Counted from the first letter of the stretch, positions 6,820 to 16,102 are shown. The stretch: DNA of 64,000 nucleotides from Psychromarinibacter halotolerans (GCF_029168315.1 NZ_JARGYD010000006.1:186001-250000), one strand, 5' to 3'. The notes: generated from the sequence alone by a model not told the origin. Made by a program: numbers and translations.

Positions 6820-9195
6820 ATGACGGGTAATCTGATCTGGTTCGAGGATCTGAAGCGCGAAGACGTGGCGCTGGTCGGAGGCAAAAACTCTTCTCTTGGC
6901 GAGATGGTTTCGACGCTTGGTCCCAAAGGCATCAGCGTGCCGCCGGGCTTTGCAACGACGGTCGATGCCTATCGCGCCTTCGTGGCCGAGAACGACCTGA
7001 GCGCCGTGATCGCCGATCACGATGCTGCGCTGAAGGATGGGCGGATGCGGCTTGCAGACATGAGCGCCGCACTTCGCACAGCCTTCGAGCGCGGGCACTG
7101 GCCCGCGGCTGTCGAGGCTGACATCCGAAAAGCCTATCGCGAGCTTGGCAGTCGGCTTGGGCAACATGCGCCTTCGGTCGCCGTTCGGTCCTCGGCCACT
7201 GCCGAGGATCTGCCCGACGCCAGCTTTGCCGGTCAGCAGGAAACCTTCCTGAATGTCGTGGGCGAAGATGCCCTGATGTCGGCATGCCGCCGTTGCTTTG
7301 CCTCGCTCTTCACCAGCCGGGCCATCAGCTATCGTCAGGTTCAGGGCTTCGATCACTCCGAGGTGTCGCTGTCGGTCGGCGTGCAGATGATGGTGCGGTC
7401 CGACCTTTCGTCGTCGGGCGTGATGTTCTCTATCGACACCGAAACGGGCTGCGACCGCTTCGTTCTGATCAACGGTGCCTGGGGGTTGGGCGAGAACGTC
7501 GTTCAGGGCGCAGTCGATCCCGACGAATACATGGTCTTCAAGCCGCTCGCAAAAGATGCGGCCCACAGTCCCATCGTCGCCAAGGATCTTGGCGCGAAAG
7601 AGGTCAAGATGATCTACGGCGGCGAGGGCGAACCGCAGACCCGCAACGTGCCGACGTCGCGGGCCGAGCGGGCGCGCTTCACCCTCAGTGATCCCGAAGT
7701 GCTGAAGCTGGCACGCATGGCGATCACCATCGAGGATCACTATGGTCAGCCGATGGACATGGAGTGGGCCAAGGACGGGATCTCTGGCGATCTATACATC
7801 GTGCAGGCAAGGCCCGAGACCGTGCAGTCGCGGAAATCGACCCATGTCCTGCAATCCTACAGCGTAACGCCGTGCGGACCAAAAGTGCTGGAGGGGCTGA
7901 GCGTCGGGAATGCGGCCGCGACGGGCCGGGTTTGCCTGATCGAGACGGCCGCGGACATCGACAAGTTCGTCGATGGCTCGATCCTCGTTACGTCCATAAC
8001 GGACCCCGATTGGGTCCCGATCATGAAGCGCGCGGCAGCCATCGTCACCGACCACGGTGGCCGCACGAGCCATGCCGCGATCGTCAGCCGAGAGATGGGG
8101 CTTCCCGCCGTCGTCGGCACGGGGGACGCCACGCACGTCCTTCATGACGGGCAGGACCTGACGGTCTCTTGCGCCGAAGGCGACAGGGGCGCGGTCTACG
8201 AAGGTATTGGCGAGGTGACGACCGAGGACATCGATCTCGACAACGTGCCCCAGACCCGGACGGGGGTCATGCTCAACGTCGCCGACCCTTCGGCCGCGAC
8301 ACGCTGGTGGCGGTTGCCTGCGGCCGGTGTCGGCCTTGCCCGGATGGAGTTCCTGATCTCGAATGTCATCCGGGCGCATCCGCTGGCGCTGCTCGATCAT
8401 CAAGGCCTGACGGACGAGCGCCTGAAGGCCGAGCTTTCGGACCTCATCAAGGGATACAGCAGCCCGACCGACTATTTCATCCAGACACTGGCTTGCGGTC
8501 TCGGGCGGATATGCGCGATCTGGTATCCGAACCCGGCGATCATTCGCCTTAGCGATTTCAAATCGAATGAATACGCCGAGCTGCTGGGCGGAGCGCTTTA
8601 CGAGCCGGACGAAGAGAACCCGATGATCGGCCTGCGCGGTGCGGCGCGGTATTATTCCTCGTTCTTTGAGCGCGCCTTCGCGCTTGAGTGCGAAGCGATC
8701 CGGCGCTTGCGGGGCGAGATGGGCTTCGACAACGCGGTCGTCATGGTGCCTTTCTGTCGCTCTCCCGAAGAGGCCGACAGAGTGTTCGAGGTGATGGCGC
8801 GCCACGGTCTCGAACGGGACAAGGATGGCTTGCAGGTGTACGTCATGACCGAGATCCCGTCCAACGTGATCCGCGCCGACGAGTTCGCTGCCCGGTTCGA
8901 CGGGTTCTCGATAGGGTCCAACGACCTTACGCAGCTTACGCTGGGGGTCGACCGCGACAGCAGCGCTTTGGCCCATGTCTTCCGGGAAAGAGATCCGGCG
9001 GTGCAATGGATGATCCGCGAGACCATCGACCGGGCCAAGGCCAACGGGCGCAAGGTCGGGCTGTGCGGACAGGCGCCATCGAACGACCCGGACTTCGCCC
9101 GCCTTCTGGTCGAGGCCGGAATAGATACGATTTCGGTAACCCCCGACAGCTTTCTCGACGTGAAGCGCAACGTCGCCGAGGCCGAGACAGGCTAG
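6820..9195 (+). CDS. ppsA: Phosphoenolpyruvate synthase
   Basis: Makes PEP from pyruvate and ATP (with AMP and phosphate), feeding gluconeogenesis. The product of 791 residues matches the E. coli enzyme in length. In order: ATP-grasp-like N-terminal domain (VGGKNSSLGEM; AVRSSATAEDLPDASFAGQQ at about 122-141), the phosphohistidine swivel domain GGRTSHAAIVSREMGLPAVVG with catalytic His418, and the C-terminal PEP/pyruvate-binding barrel (MVPFCRSPEEA; SIGSNDLTQLTLGVDRDS; GLCGQAPSNDP). ATG 6820 follows a strong GGGGGAGAGG site. A frame extension to 6760 crosses the regulatory box and is rejected. Confidence 0.95.
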   Translation: MTGNLIWFEDLKREDVALVGGKNSSLGEMVSTLGPKGISVPPGFATTVDAYRAFVAENDLSAVIADHDAALKDGRMRLADMSAALRTAFERGHWPAAVEADIRKAYRELGSRLGQHAPSVAVRSSATAEDLPDASFAGQQETFLNVVGEDALMSACRRCFASLFTSRAISYRQVQGFDHSEVSLSVGVQMMVRSDLSSSGVMFSIDTETGCDRFVLINGAWGLGENVVQGAVDPDEYMVFKPLAKDAAHSPIVAKDLGAKEVKMIYGGEGEPQTRNVPTSRAERARFTLSDPEVLKLARMAITIEDHYGQPMDMEWAKDGISGDLYIVQARPETVQSRKSTHVLQSYSVTPCGPKVLEGLSVGNAAATGRVCLIETAADIDKFVDGSILVTSITDPDWVPIMKRAAAIVTDHGGRTSHAAIVSREMGLPAVVGTGDATHVLHDGQDLTVSCAEGDRGAVYEGIGEVTTEDIDLDNVPQTRTGVMLNVADPSAATRWWRLPAAGVGLARMEFLISNVIRAHPLALLDHQGLTDERLKAELSDLIKGYSSPTDYFIQTLACGLGRICAIWYPNPAIIRLSDFKSNEYAELLGGALYEPDEENPMIGLRGAARYYSSFFERAFALECEAIRRLRGEMGFDNAVVMVPFCRSPEEADRVFEVMARHGLERDKDGLQVYVMTEIPSNVIRADEFAARFDGFSIGSNDLTQLTLGVDRDSSALAHVFRERDPAVQWMIRETIDRAKANGRKVGLCGQAPSNDPDFARLLVEAGIDTISVTPDSFLDVKRNVAEAETG

Positions 9196-9477
9196 GAGTT
9201 AGCCCGCCTGACATTGTCGGAGTGGATGCCGGTGTCAGGGTCGCTTTGCTTGCGGCGGGTAGGGTGCTGAACTGAGAAAGATCAGAACGGCCAATCGTCA
9301 GGACAAGGGCCATTGGCTGATCGACCGTGGTGAGAAATGACGTCAGCCATTTTCTAGACTTAACGCGCCGCCACTATCTCCGCGATGCACACCTGAACGC
9401 GCCCCACACCTGTCTCCGGTCCCGCACTGATTTGCATCAAGGCGGTCGCTGTAGCTGCGATGCGAGAAGGGGGATGC
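9196..9477. other. Intergenic region between ppsA and the ABC efflux operon
   Basis: No gene seen. It holds imperfect inverted repeats just after ppsA (CCTGACA at 9207-9213 with TGTCAGG at 9233-9239; CCCGCC at 9203-9208 with GGCGGG at 9254-9259) that may act as a weak terminator, and the FNR-like site listed separately at 9427-9440. Confidence 0.4.
9427..9440 (+). promoter_or_regulatory. Weaker FNR/FixK-like box upstream of the ABC efflux operon
   Basis: CTGATTTGCATCAA differs from TTGAT-N4-ATCAA only at the first base. It lies 37 bp before the ATPase start chosen here, which is close for a class II activator site and would place the transcript start near the gene start. It is weaker than the box before ppsA. 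Confidence 0.35.
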
Positions 9478-10254
9478 ATGATTCCGCGGATGCGATCCGG
9501 GGATCACGCTGGCCACAGGGGGGCGGACAGTCGTGGGGTGAAAGACAGGGAAACGACAGCCTTTGTGACGCGCGGTCTCACCAAGAGCTATGGCGAGGGC
9601 CGCTCGATGGTGCATGCCCTGCGCGGCGTCGATCTGGACATACCCGAGGGCGAGATCGTCGTGCTGCTTGGGGCGTCGGGCAGCGGGAAGTCGACCCTTC
9701 TGAACATTCTCGGCGGCCTCGACAGGCCGACCAGCGGCACGGCGCGGTTCCGTGATGCCGATCTGGGGGCGATGACCGATGCCGGGCTTACCCGGTTCCG
9801 GCGTGACCACGTGGGCTTCGTGTTCCAGTTCTACAACCTGATGCCCAGCCTCACGGCCCGCGAGAATGTCGAGCTTGTGACCGAGATCGCGGACACCCCC
9901 ATGGCGCCTGAGCGGGCGCTCGACCTTGTCGGGCTGACCAAGCGGCTGGATCACTTCCCGTCGCAGCTTTCGGGCGGCGAACAGCAGAGGGTCGCGATTG
10001 CCCGGGCCATCGCCAAGCAGCCGGACGTTCTGTTCTGCGACGAGCCGACCGGCGCGCTCGACAGCGCCACGGGGCGGGCCGTTCTAGAGGTGCTGAACGA
10101 CGTGAACGCCGAACTTGGCGCGACGGTTCTGATGGTGACGCACGCCGCCAACATCGCGGATATGGCGCATCGGGTCATCCGGCTGGTGGATGGCCAGATC
10201 GGGCAGGTGCAGGTCAACGAGGCGCGCCAAAAGCCGGCGGAGATCGAGTGGTGA
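9478..10254 (+). CDS. ABC transporter ATP-binding protein (LolD/MacB/DevA type)
   Basis: Cytoplasmic ATPase for the FtsX-like permease encoded next. It shows Walker A GASGSGKST, the MacB/LolD-type Q-loop context VFQFYNLMPSLTARENVEL, signature LSGGEQQR and Walker B VLFCDEPTGALD. With the start at ATG 9478 (AAGGGGG just upstream) it is 258 residues, including about 30 poorly conserved N-terminal residues. GTG 9538 would give a more family-like N-terminus, so the start is uncertain. It ends with a GTGA overlap on the permease gene. Confidence 0.88.
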   Translation: MIPRMRSGDHAGHRGADSRGVKDRETTAFVTRGLTKSYGEGRSMVHALRGVDLDIPEGEIVVLLGASGSGKSTLLNILGGLDRPTSGTARFRDADLGAMTDAGLTRFRRDHVGFVFQFYNLMPSLTARENVELVTEIADTPMAPERALDLVGLTKRLDHFPSQLSGGEQQRVAIARAIAKQPDVLFCDEPTGALDSATGRAVLEVLNDVNAELGATVLMVTHAANIADMAHRVIRLVDGQIGQVQVNEARQKPAEIEW

Positions 10255-12614
10255 GCCCGCTTGACCGAAAGCTTTTCCGCGATCTCTGGCGGATCAAGGG
10301 ACAGGCCATCGCCATCGTGCTTGTCATCGCGACGGGCGTGATGCTGCAGGTCATGATGTCCGGGCTCGTCGCGTCCCTGACCGAAACGCGCCGGGCGTAT
10401 TACGAACGCAACAACCTTGCCGAGGTCTTCGCCCCCGTGGTGCGCGCGCCCGATGCCGTGCTGGCCCGGCTTGCGGACATCCCGGGCGTCGCAAGGGTAA
10501 CGGGGCGGGCCGTGGGGCGGGCGTTGATCGACATCCCCGGCGACCCCGTGCCGGTTCAGTCGCAGGCGGTGGGCCTTCCCGACAGCGGGGCTCAGGTCCT
10601 GAGCACCGTGTACCTCGTGTCCGGCCGCCTTCCGGCGGAGCGTCACCGCGACGAGGCGCTTTTGCTGTCGGGTTTCGCCGCCGCCCACGGCTATGGGATC
10701 GGCGACAGCATCGACGTCACGATGAACGGATTGCGCCGCAGCGTCCGTATCGTCGGGCTGGCCCAATCGCCCGAGTTCCTGTTCGTGGCCGCCCCCGGCG
10801 AGATGGTGCCCGATCCAGCGCGCTATGGCGTCCTCTGGATGCGGCGCTCGGCGCTTGCGGCGGCTCTCGACATGGAGGGGGCGTTCAACGAAGCTCTGTT
10901 TTCGATCACGCGCGGCGCCTCAGAGGCGGCGGTAATCGACGCGGTCGACAGGGTGCTGAAACCGTGGGGCGGCACCGGGGCCTACGGGCGCAGCGATCTG
11001 GTCTCTGACCGGTTCGTCACCGAAGAGATCGACGGGCTCGCCACCATGTCCCGGGCGGTGCCGCCGCTGTTCATCGCCGTTGCGGCCTTCCTGCTGTACA
11101 TCGTCGTTTCCCGGATCGTGCAGTCCGAACGCGAAGAGATCGGACTTCTCAAAGCGTTCGGCTATACCAACAGGGAAGTCGGGGCGCATTACGTCAAGCT
11201 TGTGCTGCTGATTGCCGGGGCAGGGGCCGCGCTTGGCTGCCTGTTGGGGGTGCTTGCCGGACGCGCGATGATCCCGGTCTATACAACCTTCTACAACTTC
11301 CCCTTCCTTGTCTTCCGCCCCGATCCGACGGCTTTCGTCATCGGCGTTTCGGCCAGCATCGCGGCGGCATCGGCGGGCAGCGTCTTTGTCCTTAGACGCA
11401 TCGTCGCGCTGACCCCGTCCGAGGCGATGCGCCCCGCGGCGCCAGCCGACTACTCGAAAACGGTGACCTTCGCCGGGCCCGTGGGGCGCCATCTGGATCA
11501 GCCGACGCGGATCGTGCTTCGCGGGCTGGTCCGGTCGCCGTGGCGGGCCATGGCGCTGTCGGCGGGCATTGCGGGCGGCATGGCGCTGGCGTCCGGGATG
11601 ACCACGATCTACGGGTCCTTCGACAGGATGATGGACACCAGCTTTTCGGTGATCGACCGATCCGACGCCACGGTGTTCTTCCACAGCCCGCTGAGTGACA
11701 AGGCGGCGTTCGAACTGGCCCGCATCCCCGGTGTCATCGCGGTCGAGCCGTTCCGAGAAGTGGCGGCGACTTTGAAATTCGGGCGACGCGAGCATCGTGG
11801 CAGCGTCTCTGGCATGATCGCGGACCCCGAGATGACCCGGGCCATCGACGACGGTTATGCTGCCATCCCGCTGCCGGTCCGGGGGCTTGTGCTTGGCGAG
11901 GCGCTGGCCGAGATCCTTGCCGTCGCGCCCGGCGACATGCTGACGATCGAGGTCAGCGAAGGATCCCAGCCGGTCCTCGAAGTGCCGGTGACCCGCTTGG
12001 CCAGCACCCTGATCGGGGCGCCCGCCTATATGCAGATGGCCGCACTCAACAAGGTCATGTCCCAACCCGGCCGCATCTCGGGCGCGCATCTGCGCGTCGA
12101 CGAGGCGCGGGCCGACGAGATTTATCGCCGCCTCAAGGACATGCCGTCCGTTGCCGGCGTCAGCGTGTCCGAGAACGCGCGGGCTTCTTTGCAAAAGCTG
12201 ATGGATCAGGGCGCCGGATCGGCGCGCTACATCATGGGGGCGGTGGCGTTCATCATCACCTTCGGCATCGTCTACAACGCCGCCCGGATCGCGCAGAACG
12301 AACGCGCGCGGGACCTTGCCTCGCTGCGGGTGATCGGCTTCAGCAAGGGCGAGACCGCCTTTGTCCTGCTGGGCGAACTGGCGATCATCACGCTTGTCGC
12401 CCTGCCTGTCGGATCGCTTGCGGGCTACGCGCTGACCTTCGCGATTGCGCGCGGCTTCTCGTCCGAACTGTACCAGATCCCCGCCTATTTCGATCCGTTC
12501 AGTCACGGGTTCTCGGCGGCGTTCATCGTGGTCGCGGCGGTCGTTTCGGGCCTCATCGTCGAGCGCGACCTGAACCGGATGGATCTCGTGACCGTCCTCA
12601 AATCAAGGGATTAG
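10251..12614 (+). CDS. FtsX-like ABC permease, large double-domain form
   Basis: About 787 residues. It has an N-terminal helix (IAIVLVIATGVMLQVMMSG), a large periplasmic domain, a three-helix FtsX block around residues 275-385, a second short helix and periplasmic domain, and a second three-helix FtsX block at the C-terminus (ARYIMGAVAFIITFGIVYNA onward). This duplicated layout is typical of permeases that work with an HlyD-like adaptor and move lipids, lipopeptides or drugs outward. It starts at GTG 10251, overlapping the ATPase stop; GTG 10248 is an alternative. The substrate is unknown. Confidence 0.85.
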   Translation: MSPLDRKLFRDLWRIKGQAIAIVLVIATGVMLQVMMSGLVASLTETRRAYYERNNLAEVFAPVVRAPDAVLARLADIPGVARVTGRAVGRALIDIPGDPVPVQSQAVGLPDSGAQVLSTVYLVSGRLPAERHRDEALLLSGFAAAHGYGIGDSIDVTMNGLRRSVRIVGLAQSPEFLFVAAPGEMVPDPARYGVLWMRRSALAAALDMEGAFNEALFSITRGASEAAVIDAVDRVLKPWGGTGAYGRSDLVSDRFVTEEIDGLATMSRAVPPLFIAVAAFLLYIVVSRIVQSEREEIGLLKAFGYTNREVGAHYVKLVLLIAGAGAALGCLLGVLAGRAMIPVYTTFYNFPFLVFRPDPTAFVIGVSASIAAASAGSVFVLRRIVALTPSEAMRPAAPADYSKTVTFAGPVGRHLDQPTRIVLRGLVRSPWRAMALSAGIAGGMALASGMTTIYGSFDRMMDTSFSVIDRSDATVFFHSPLSDKAAFELARIPGVIAVEPFREVAATLKFGRREHRGSVSGMIADPEMTRAIDDGYAAIPLPVRGLVLGEALAEILAVAPGDMLTIEVSEGSQPVLEVPVTRLASTLIGAPAYMQMAALNKVMSQPGRISGAHLRVDEARADEIYRRLKDMPSVAGVSVSENARASLQKLMDQGAGSARYIMGAVAFIITFGIVYNAARIAQNERARDLASLRVIGFSKGETAFVLLGELAIITLVALPVGSLAGYALTFAIARGFSSELYQIPAYFDPFSHGFSAAFIVVAAVVSGLIVERDLNRMDLVTVLKSRD

Positions 12615-12617
12615 ATC

Positions 12618-13853
12618 ATGGCTCGCAGGAAATTGCCTCGGTGGGTTCTCATTCTGGTTGCCGCGACCCTTCTGGCCGGAAGCTTCGCCTTCGCATTCTG
12701 GCCGCGCGCCACGATGGTCGATCTTGGCGAGGTGATCCGGGGTCCGATGCGGCTGACGGTGGACGAACAGGGCAAGACGCGGGTGCGCGATGCCTACGTG
12801 GTGTCGACGCCGATGGACGGACGCCTGTTGCGCGTGGACGTGAAGCCGGGGGACCCGATCCAGAAGAGCGAGACGGTCGTCGCGCGGATGCGGCCTGCCA
12901 ATCCGGCGGCGCTTGATCTCAGGACACGCGGTCAGGTCATGGCCGCGGTAGAGGCCGCAGAGGCGGCTTTGCATGTCGCCGAGGCCAATCTGGACGCCGC
13001 GCGGGCCGATGCCGACCTTGCCCAAGCCGATCTTGAGCGGACCGAGCGTCTGGCGGAAAGCGGAACGGCAAGCGGCGCCGCCTTGGATCGTGCGCAAAAC
13101 GCCGCCCGCGCGGCGCAGGCCCGTCTCGAAACCGCTGCCGCCGCCATCGAACAGCAGCAGGCCGAACTTCGCAGGGCCCGCGCGCAGTTGATCGGGTTCG
13201 ACGATCCCAACCTTTACGATGCCGTCGAAGCGCGGCTTGGCGAGGTGATGCGGATCCGCGCGCCGATTGATGGTGTCATCCTGCAAGTCATCCATCAGGA
13301 CGAGACGACGCTGCCCGCCGGGGCTCCGATCCTTGTGGCCGGGGATATTCGCGACGGGCTGGAGGTGGTGGTTGAACTGATCTCGGCCGATGCGATCAAC
13401 GTGCAGCTTGGCAATCCCGTGGATATCGAGAACTGGGGCGGCGCGGCGACGTTGGAGGGGGTCGTGACGCGGGTCGAGCCGTTCGGCGAGACGAAGGTTT
13501 CGGCCTTGGGCGTCGAAGAGCAGCGCGTGAATGTCGTGGTCGACCTTACAACGCCGCCGGACGACCGCGAGGGGCTTGGCCACGGCTTCGCGGTCGAGGC
13601 GCGGATCGTGGTCTGGTCCGCGGATGACGCATTGAAAGTCCCGTCCAGCGCATTGTTCCGGGATGGCCCCGGCTGGGCGGTGTTCGTGTCAGACGATGGT
13701 GTCGCAACACGCCGCACGGTCACGATTGGCCGCGACAACGGCCGCGAGGCCGAGGTTCGCGATGGCCTGTCCGAGGGGGACCAAGTTGTTCTGTACCCGC
13801 CATCGGATTTGACCGATGGCACCGCCATATCGCAACGCGTGATCGAGCCGTAA
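12618..13853 (+). CDS. HlyD/RND-type periplasmic adaptor subunit
   Basis: Third gene of the efflux operon, 3 bases after the permease. The 411-residue protein has an N-terminal membrane anchor (about 8-30), a split lipoyl/barrel-sandwich domain (YVVSTPMDGRLLRVDVKPGD and RIRAPIDGVILQVIHQDETT) flanking a long alanine-rich coiled-coil hairpin (about 100-195), then beta-barrel and membrane-proximal domains. It would bridge the permease to the outer membrane or to its substrate in the periplasm. No outer-membrane channel gene is nearby. Confidence 0.88.
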   Translation: MARRKLPRWVLILVAATLLAGSFAFAFWPRATMVDLGEVIRGPMRLTVDEQGKTRVRDAYVVSTPMDGRLLRVDVKPGDPIQKSETVVARMRPANPAALDLRTRGQVMAAVEAAEAALHVAEANLDAARADADLAQADLERTERLAESGTASGAALDRAQNAARAAQARLETAAAAIEQQQAELRRARAQLIGFDDPNLYDAVEARLGEVMRIRAPIDGVILQVIHQDETTLPAGAPILVAGDIRDGLEVVVELISADAINVQLGNPVDIENWGGAATLEGVVTRVEPFGETKVSALGVEEQRVNVVVDLTTPPDDREGLGHGFAVEARIVVWSADDALKVPSSALFRDGPGWAVFVSDDGVATRRTVTIGRDNGREAEVRDGLSEGDQVVLYPPSDLTDGTAISQRVIEP

Positions 13854-14330
13854 GACCCGTGCCGGAAGGGCCTGCGCTTGGCACATACTGCGTTTGCCAA
13901 GCCATCGCCTGCCGCGACGTCCTTCTGCGCCGCACCCGGTTACGTCTTATACCCTCCAGAACAGATAGTTGCCGCCGCTCAAAGGCCGTTTGGAACACGA
14001 GGTGTGCTTCGGCCTGAGCACTTTGCCACCACCCGTCGAGAGGGCTGTCGACGTGCTGGACCACGGTGCGATCCGTATCATTCCCGACGAACCGCAGACG
14101 GAGACTCCGGCGTCATGGAAGCCAGATTTCAGGGGGCAGAGCATGGGGTTTAGCCAATCAGGGAATGCGAAGATGGCTTTGAATTCTTCCGAGTGCAGCG
14201 ATAGGCGGCGTCGCCTTCCGATCCACGACGGCATTCCTTTTTGCTTTCCGAAAAGGTCCTTGTCGGACCCGTCTATTGTTCGAACATGCGCCTTTTCCCT
14301 AGTTTTGGCGTGGGATTAGAGGAGGAAATC
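13854..14330. other. Non-coding stretch before the DoxX unit
   Basis: About 480 bp with short open frames on both strands but no frame with a ribosome site and recognisable product. Near its right end is the 10-bp palindrome TGTTCGAACA (14277-14286), about 45 bp before the 33-codon reading frame. It could be an operator, but the evidence is weak. Confidence 0.4.
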
Positions 14331-14432
14331 ATGCCCAATCGCCGTACTGTTCTTGCCGCCGCTTCAAAACGATTACGCCGCTGTGATGTCACCGTCCGCC
14401 CGTCACGCCCAGACCCGGAGATCCCCTTATGA
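14331..14432 (+). CDS. 33-residue leader-like reading frame coupled to the DoxX gene
   Basis: ATG 14331 has an excellent ribosome site (AGGAGG, 14320-14325) and the frame ends in an ATGA overlap with the next gene. The first dozen residues (MPNRRTVLAAAS) resemble the start of a Tat/Sec-exported protein, then the sequence turns basic and ends. It may be a leader peptide that couples translation into the DoxX gene, or the stump of an exported-protein gene whose body was deleted. No function is claimed. Confidence 0.35.
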   Translation: MPNRRTVLAAASKRLRRCDVTVRPSRPDPEIPL

Positions 14433-14785
14433 AATCCATCCCGTGGCGCCATATCTTTGCCGCCGCCCTTGCCGGGTTCTTCGTGTTTGGCGGCGCGTTG
14501 AACCTCTTTGCCTCGCCAGAGATCCGCGCCGACTACGCCCGTTGGGGCTATCCCAACTGGTTCCCGTACGTAACCGGCCTTCTGGAGTGGACTGCCGCCA
14601 TACTGCTGGTAATTCCGCGCACGCGCCTTCTGGGCAGCCTGTTGGGCGGAGCCGTCATGGCCGCCGCCGCGGCGACTGTCTTGCTGCACGGTGAAGGAAC
14701 TCACGCCATCCCGCCGCTGGTCGTTCTGGCTTTGGCGGTGCTGAACGGGTGGCTGACACGGCGGACCAATGGCGTGAGGCCGTAG
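14429..14785 (+). CDS. DoxX-like small membrane protein
   Basis: 118 residues with four predicted helices (about 8-28, 45-63, 70-88, 93-110), matching the DoxX-like family of small quinone-associated or redox-related membrane proteins. Conserved-looking features are the early FFVFGGALNLFASPE segment and WTAAILLVIPRTRLLG at the second helix. The gene has no good ribosome site of its own and seems to depend on coupling to the upstream 33-codon frame. Physiological role unknown. Confidence 0.7.
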   Translation: MKSIPWRHIFAAALAGFFVFGGALNLFASPEIRADYARWGYPNWFPYVTGLLEWTAAILLVIPRTRLLGSLLGGAVMAAAAATVLLHGEGTHAIPPLVVLALAVLNGWLTRRTNGVRP

Positions 14786-15115
14786 ACTGAAAACGCAGCC
14801 CAAAAAAAAGCGCTCGTTGCGACAAAAGTGAAATAGAGACAGATGCTTACGGGGGGAACTTAAAGTGCACGGCTTTGTAGGGCTGCTCTGAGTTCTTATC
14901 GCTCAATGGCAGCGCAACGTCCAACCGTTCCGCTGTTGCCTTGGGTGGCGCGCTCTCCATACAGAAAAAAGATCGTGCCCTTTCCACGTTAAATCGAACT
15001 GACAGTCGTCAGGCAGCCCCCCTTTCAGATCCCCATTGACTCCACGCTGACCCAGCGGCAATGTTCCAGTCGAATTGAAATATCAATTCATCAAAAATAC
15101 GAACGGGAGGAAATC
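14786..15115. other. Intergenic region before the TRAP operon
   Basis: 330 bp. On the minus strand, 14960 to 14847 is a 37-residue frame (starting MESAPPKATAERL, ending KAVHFKFPP) without a ribosome site. It reads like real protein and may be the tail of a decayed gene, but is not called. The right part contains a -35-like TTGACT (15036-15041) and the operator candidate at 15072-15089. Confidence 0.4.
15072..15089. promoter_or_regulatory. Perfect inverted repeat, operator candidate for the TRAP operon
   Basis: GAATTGA-AATA-TCAATTC is a perfect 7-bp inverted repeat with a 4-bp centre, 27 bp before the dctP start. It is AT-rich against its surroundings, and its size suits a dimeric repressor. 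The GntR-family protein encoded at the end of this operon is the natural candidate (inference). Confidence 0.5.
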
Positions 15116-16090
15116 ATGACCATTCTGAACAAGGCAACCTGCCTTGCAGTGCTGCTGTCCGGCGCCCTTGCCGTGGGCGCTCAGGCGGAAACCACGATCC
15201 GGATCGGCACCGTGCTGGCGCCGGACGATCCCATGGGGCAGGGGCTGGACAAGTTCGCAGCCGAGGTGGCCGATGCGACCGGTGGAGAGGTGAACATCGA
15301 GGTGTTCCACAACAGCCAGCTTGGCGACACGACCGAGATGCTGGATCAGGCGCGTGCCGGGGCCGGGGTGGGGACCGTGACCGACGTCGCCCGTCTGTCG
15401 GAGTTCGTGCCGTCGCTGGCGATCATGTCGGCGCCGTTCCTGTTCGACACCTACGAAGACGCCGACACCTTCGCCCAGTCCGACGCCTATCTTGGCTGGG
15501 GCGACGAACTGGAGGAAAAGGCCGGTCTCGTGATGCTGGCGTCGAACTGGTATCAGGGCCCGCGCCACGCACTGACGCAGATGCCGGTCACCGGCCCCGC
15601 CGATCTCGACGGTGTCCGGATGCGCACCATCGGCGCGCCGGTGTGGATCGAGACGATCCGCGCGATGGGCGCTGAACCCACCCCGATCGCTTGGGGCGAG
15701 GTCTATTCCGCGCTGCAACTGGGCACCATCGACGCGGCCGAGGCGCAACCGACCGCGATCAAGGGCGCGAAGCTGTACGAGGTCATCAAAAACGTCACCA
15801 AGACCGGGCACATCCAGCTGGTAACGGCGCTGGTGGTCTCGGCGGACGCGTGGAACGAACTGTCGGACGAGCACAAGCAGATCGTCCGCGATCTGGCGGT
15901 CGAGAACGGCCGCTATGCGTCGGGCCTGACCATCGAGCTGGGCGAGAAGGCGCTGGAAGACGTCGCCGCCTCTGGGGTGACGATCTCCGAGGTGGACCTT
16001 GCCCCGTTCAAAGAGGCCGTCGCGCCGGTCTACGAAATGCTGAACCTCACCTCCGAAGCCGACATGGTGCGCGAGGTGCTGGCGAAATAA
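15116..16090 (+). CDS. dctP: TRAP transporter solute-binding protein
   Basis: Periplasmic DctP-family receptor, 324 residues, with signal peptide 1-22 (cleavage after AQA). It binds an organic acid and hands it to the DctQ/DctM membrane unit. It shows the family features RIGTVLAPDDPMGQG near the mature N-terminus, and the region around Arg164 (LDGVRMRTIGAPVW) that normally salt-bridges a substrate carboxylate. Strong ribosome site GGGAGG 10 bases upstream. The substrate cannot be told from sequence alone. Confidence 0.9.
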   Translation: MTILNKATCLAVLLSGALAVGAQAETTIRIGTVLAPDDPMGQGLDKFAAEVADATGGEVNIEVFHNSQLGDTTEMLDQARAGAGVGTVTDVARLSEFVPSLAIMSAPFLFDTYEDADTFAQSDAYLGWGDELEEKAGLVMLASNWYQGPRHALTQMPVTGPADLDGVRMRTIGAPVWIETIRAMGAEPTPIAWGEVYSALQLGTIDAAEAQPTAIKGAKLYEVIKNVTKTGHIQLVTALVVSADAWNELSDEHKQIVRDLAVENGRYASGLTIELGEKALEDVAASGVTISEVDLAPFKEAVAPVYEMLNLTSEADMVREVLAK

Positions 16091-16102
16091 GCAGGCAGGA
16101 CG

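Noticed and set aside
14847..14960. A 37-residue minus-strand frame (MESAPPKATAERL start)
   Set aside because: Protein-like composition but no ribosome site or neighbours; possibly a gene remnant, not enough to call.
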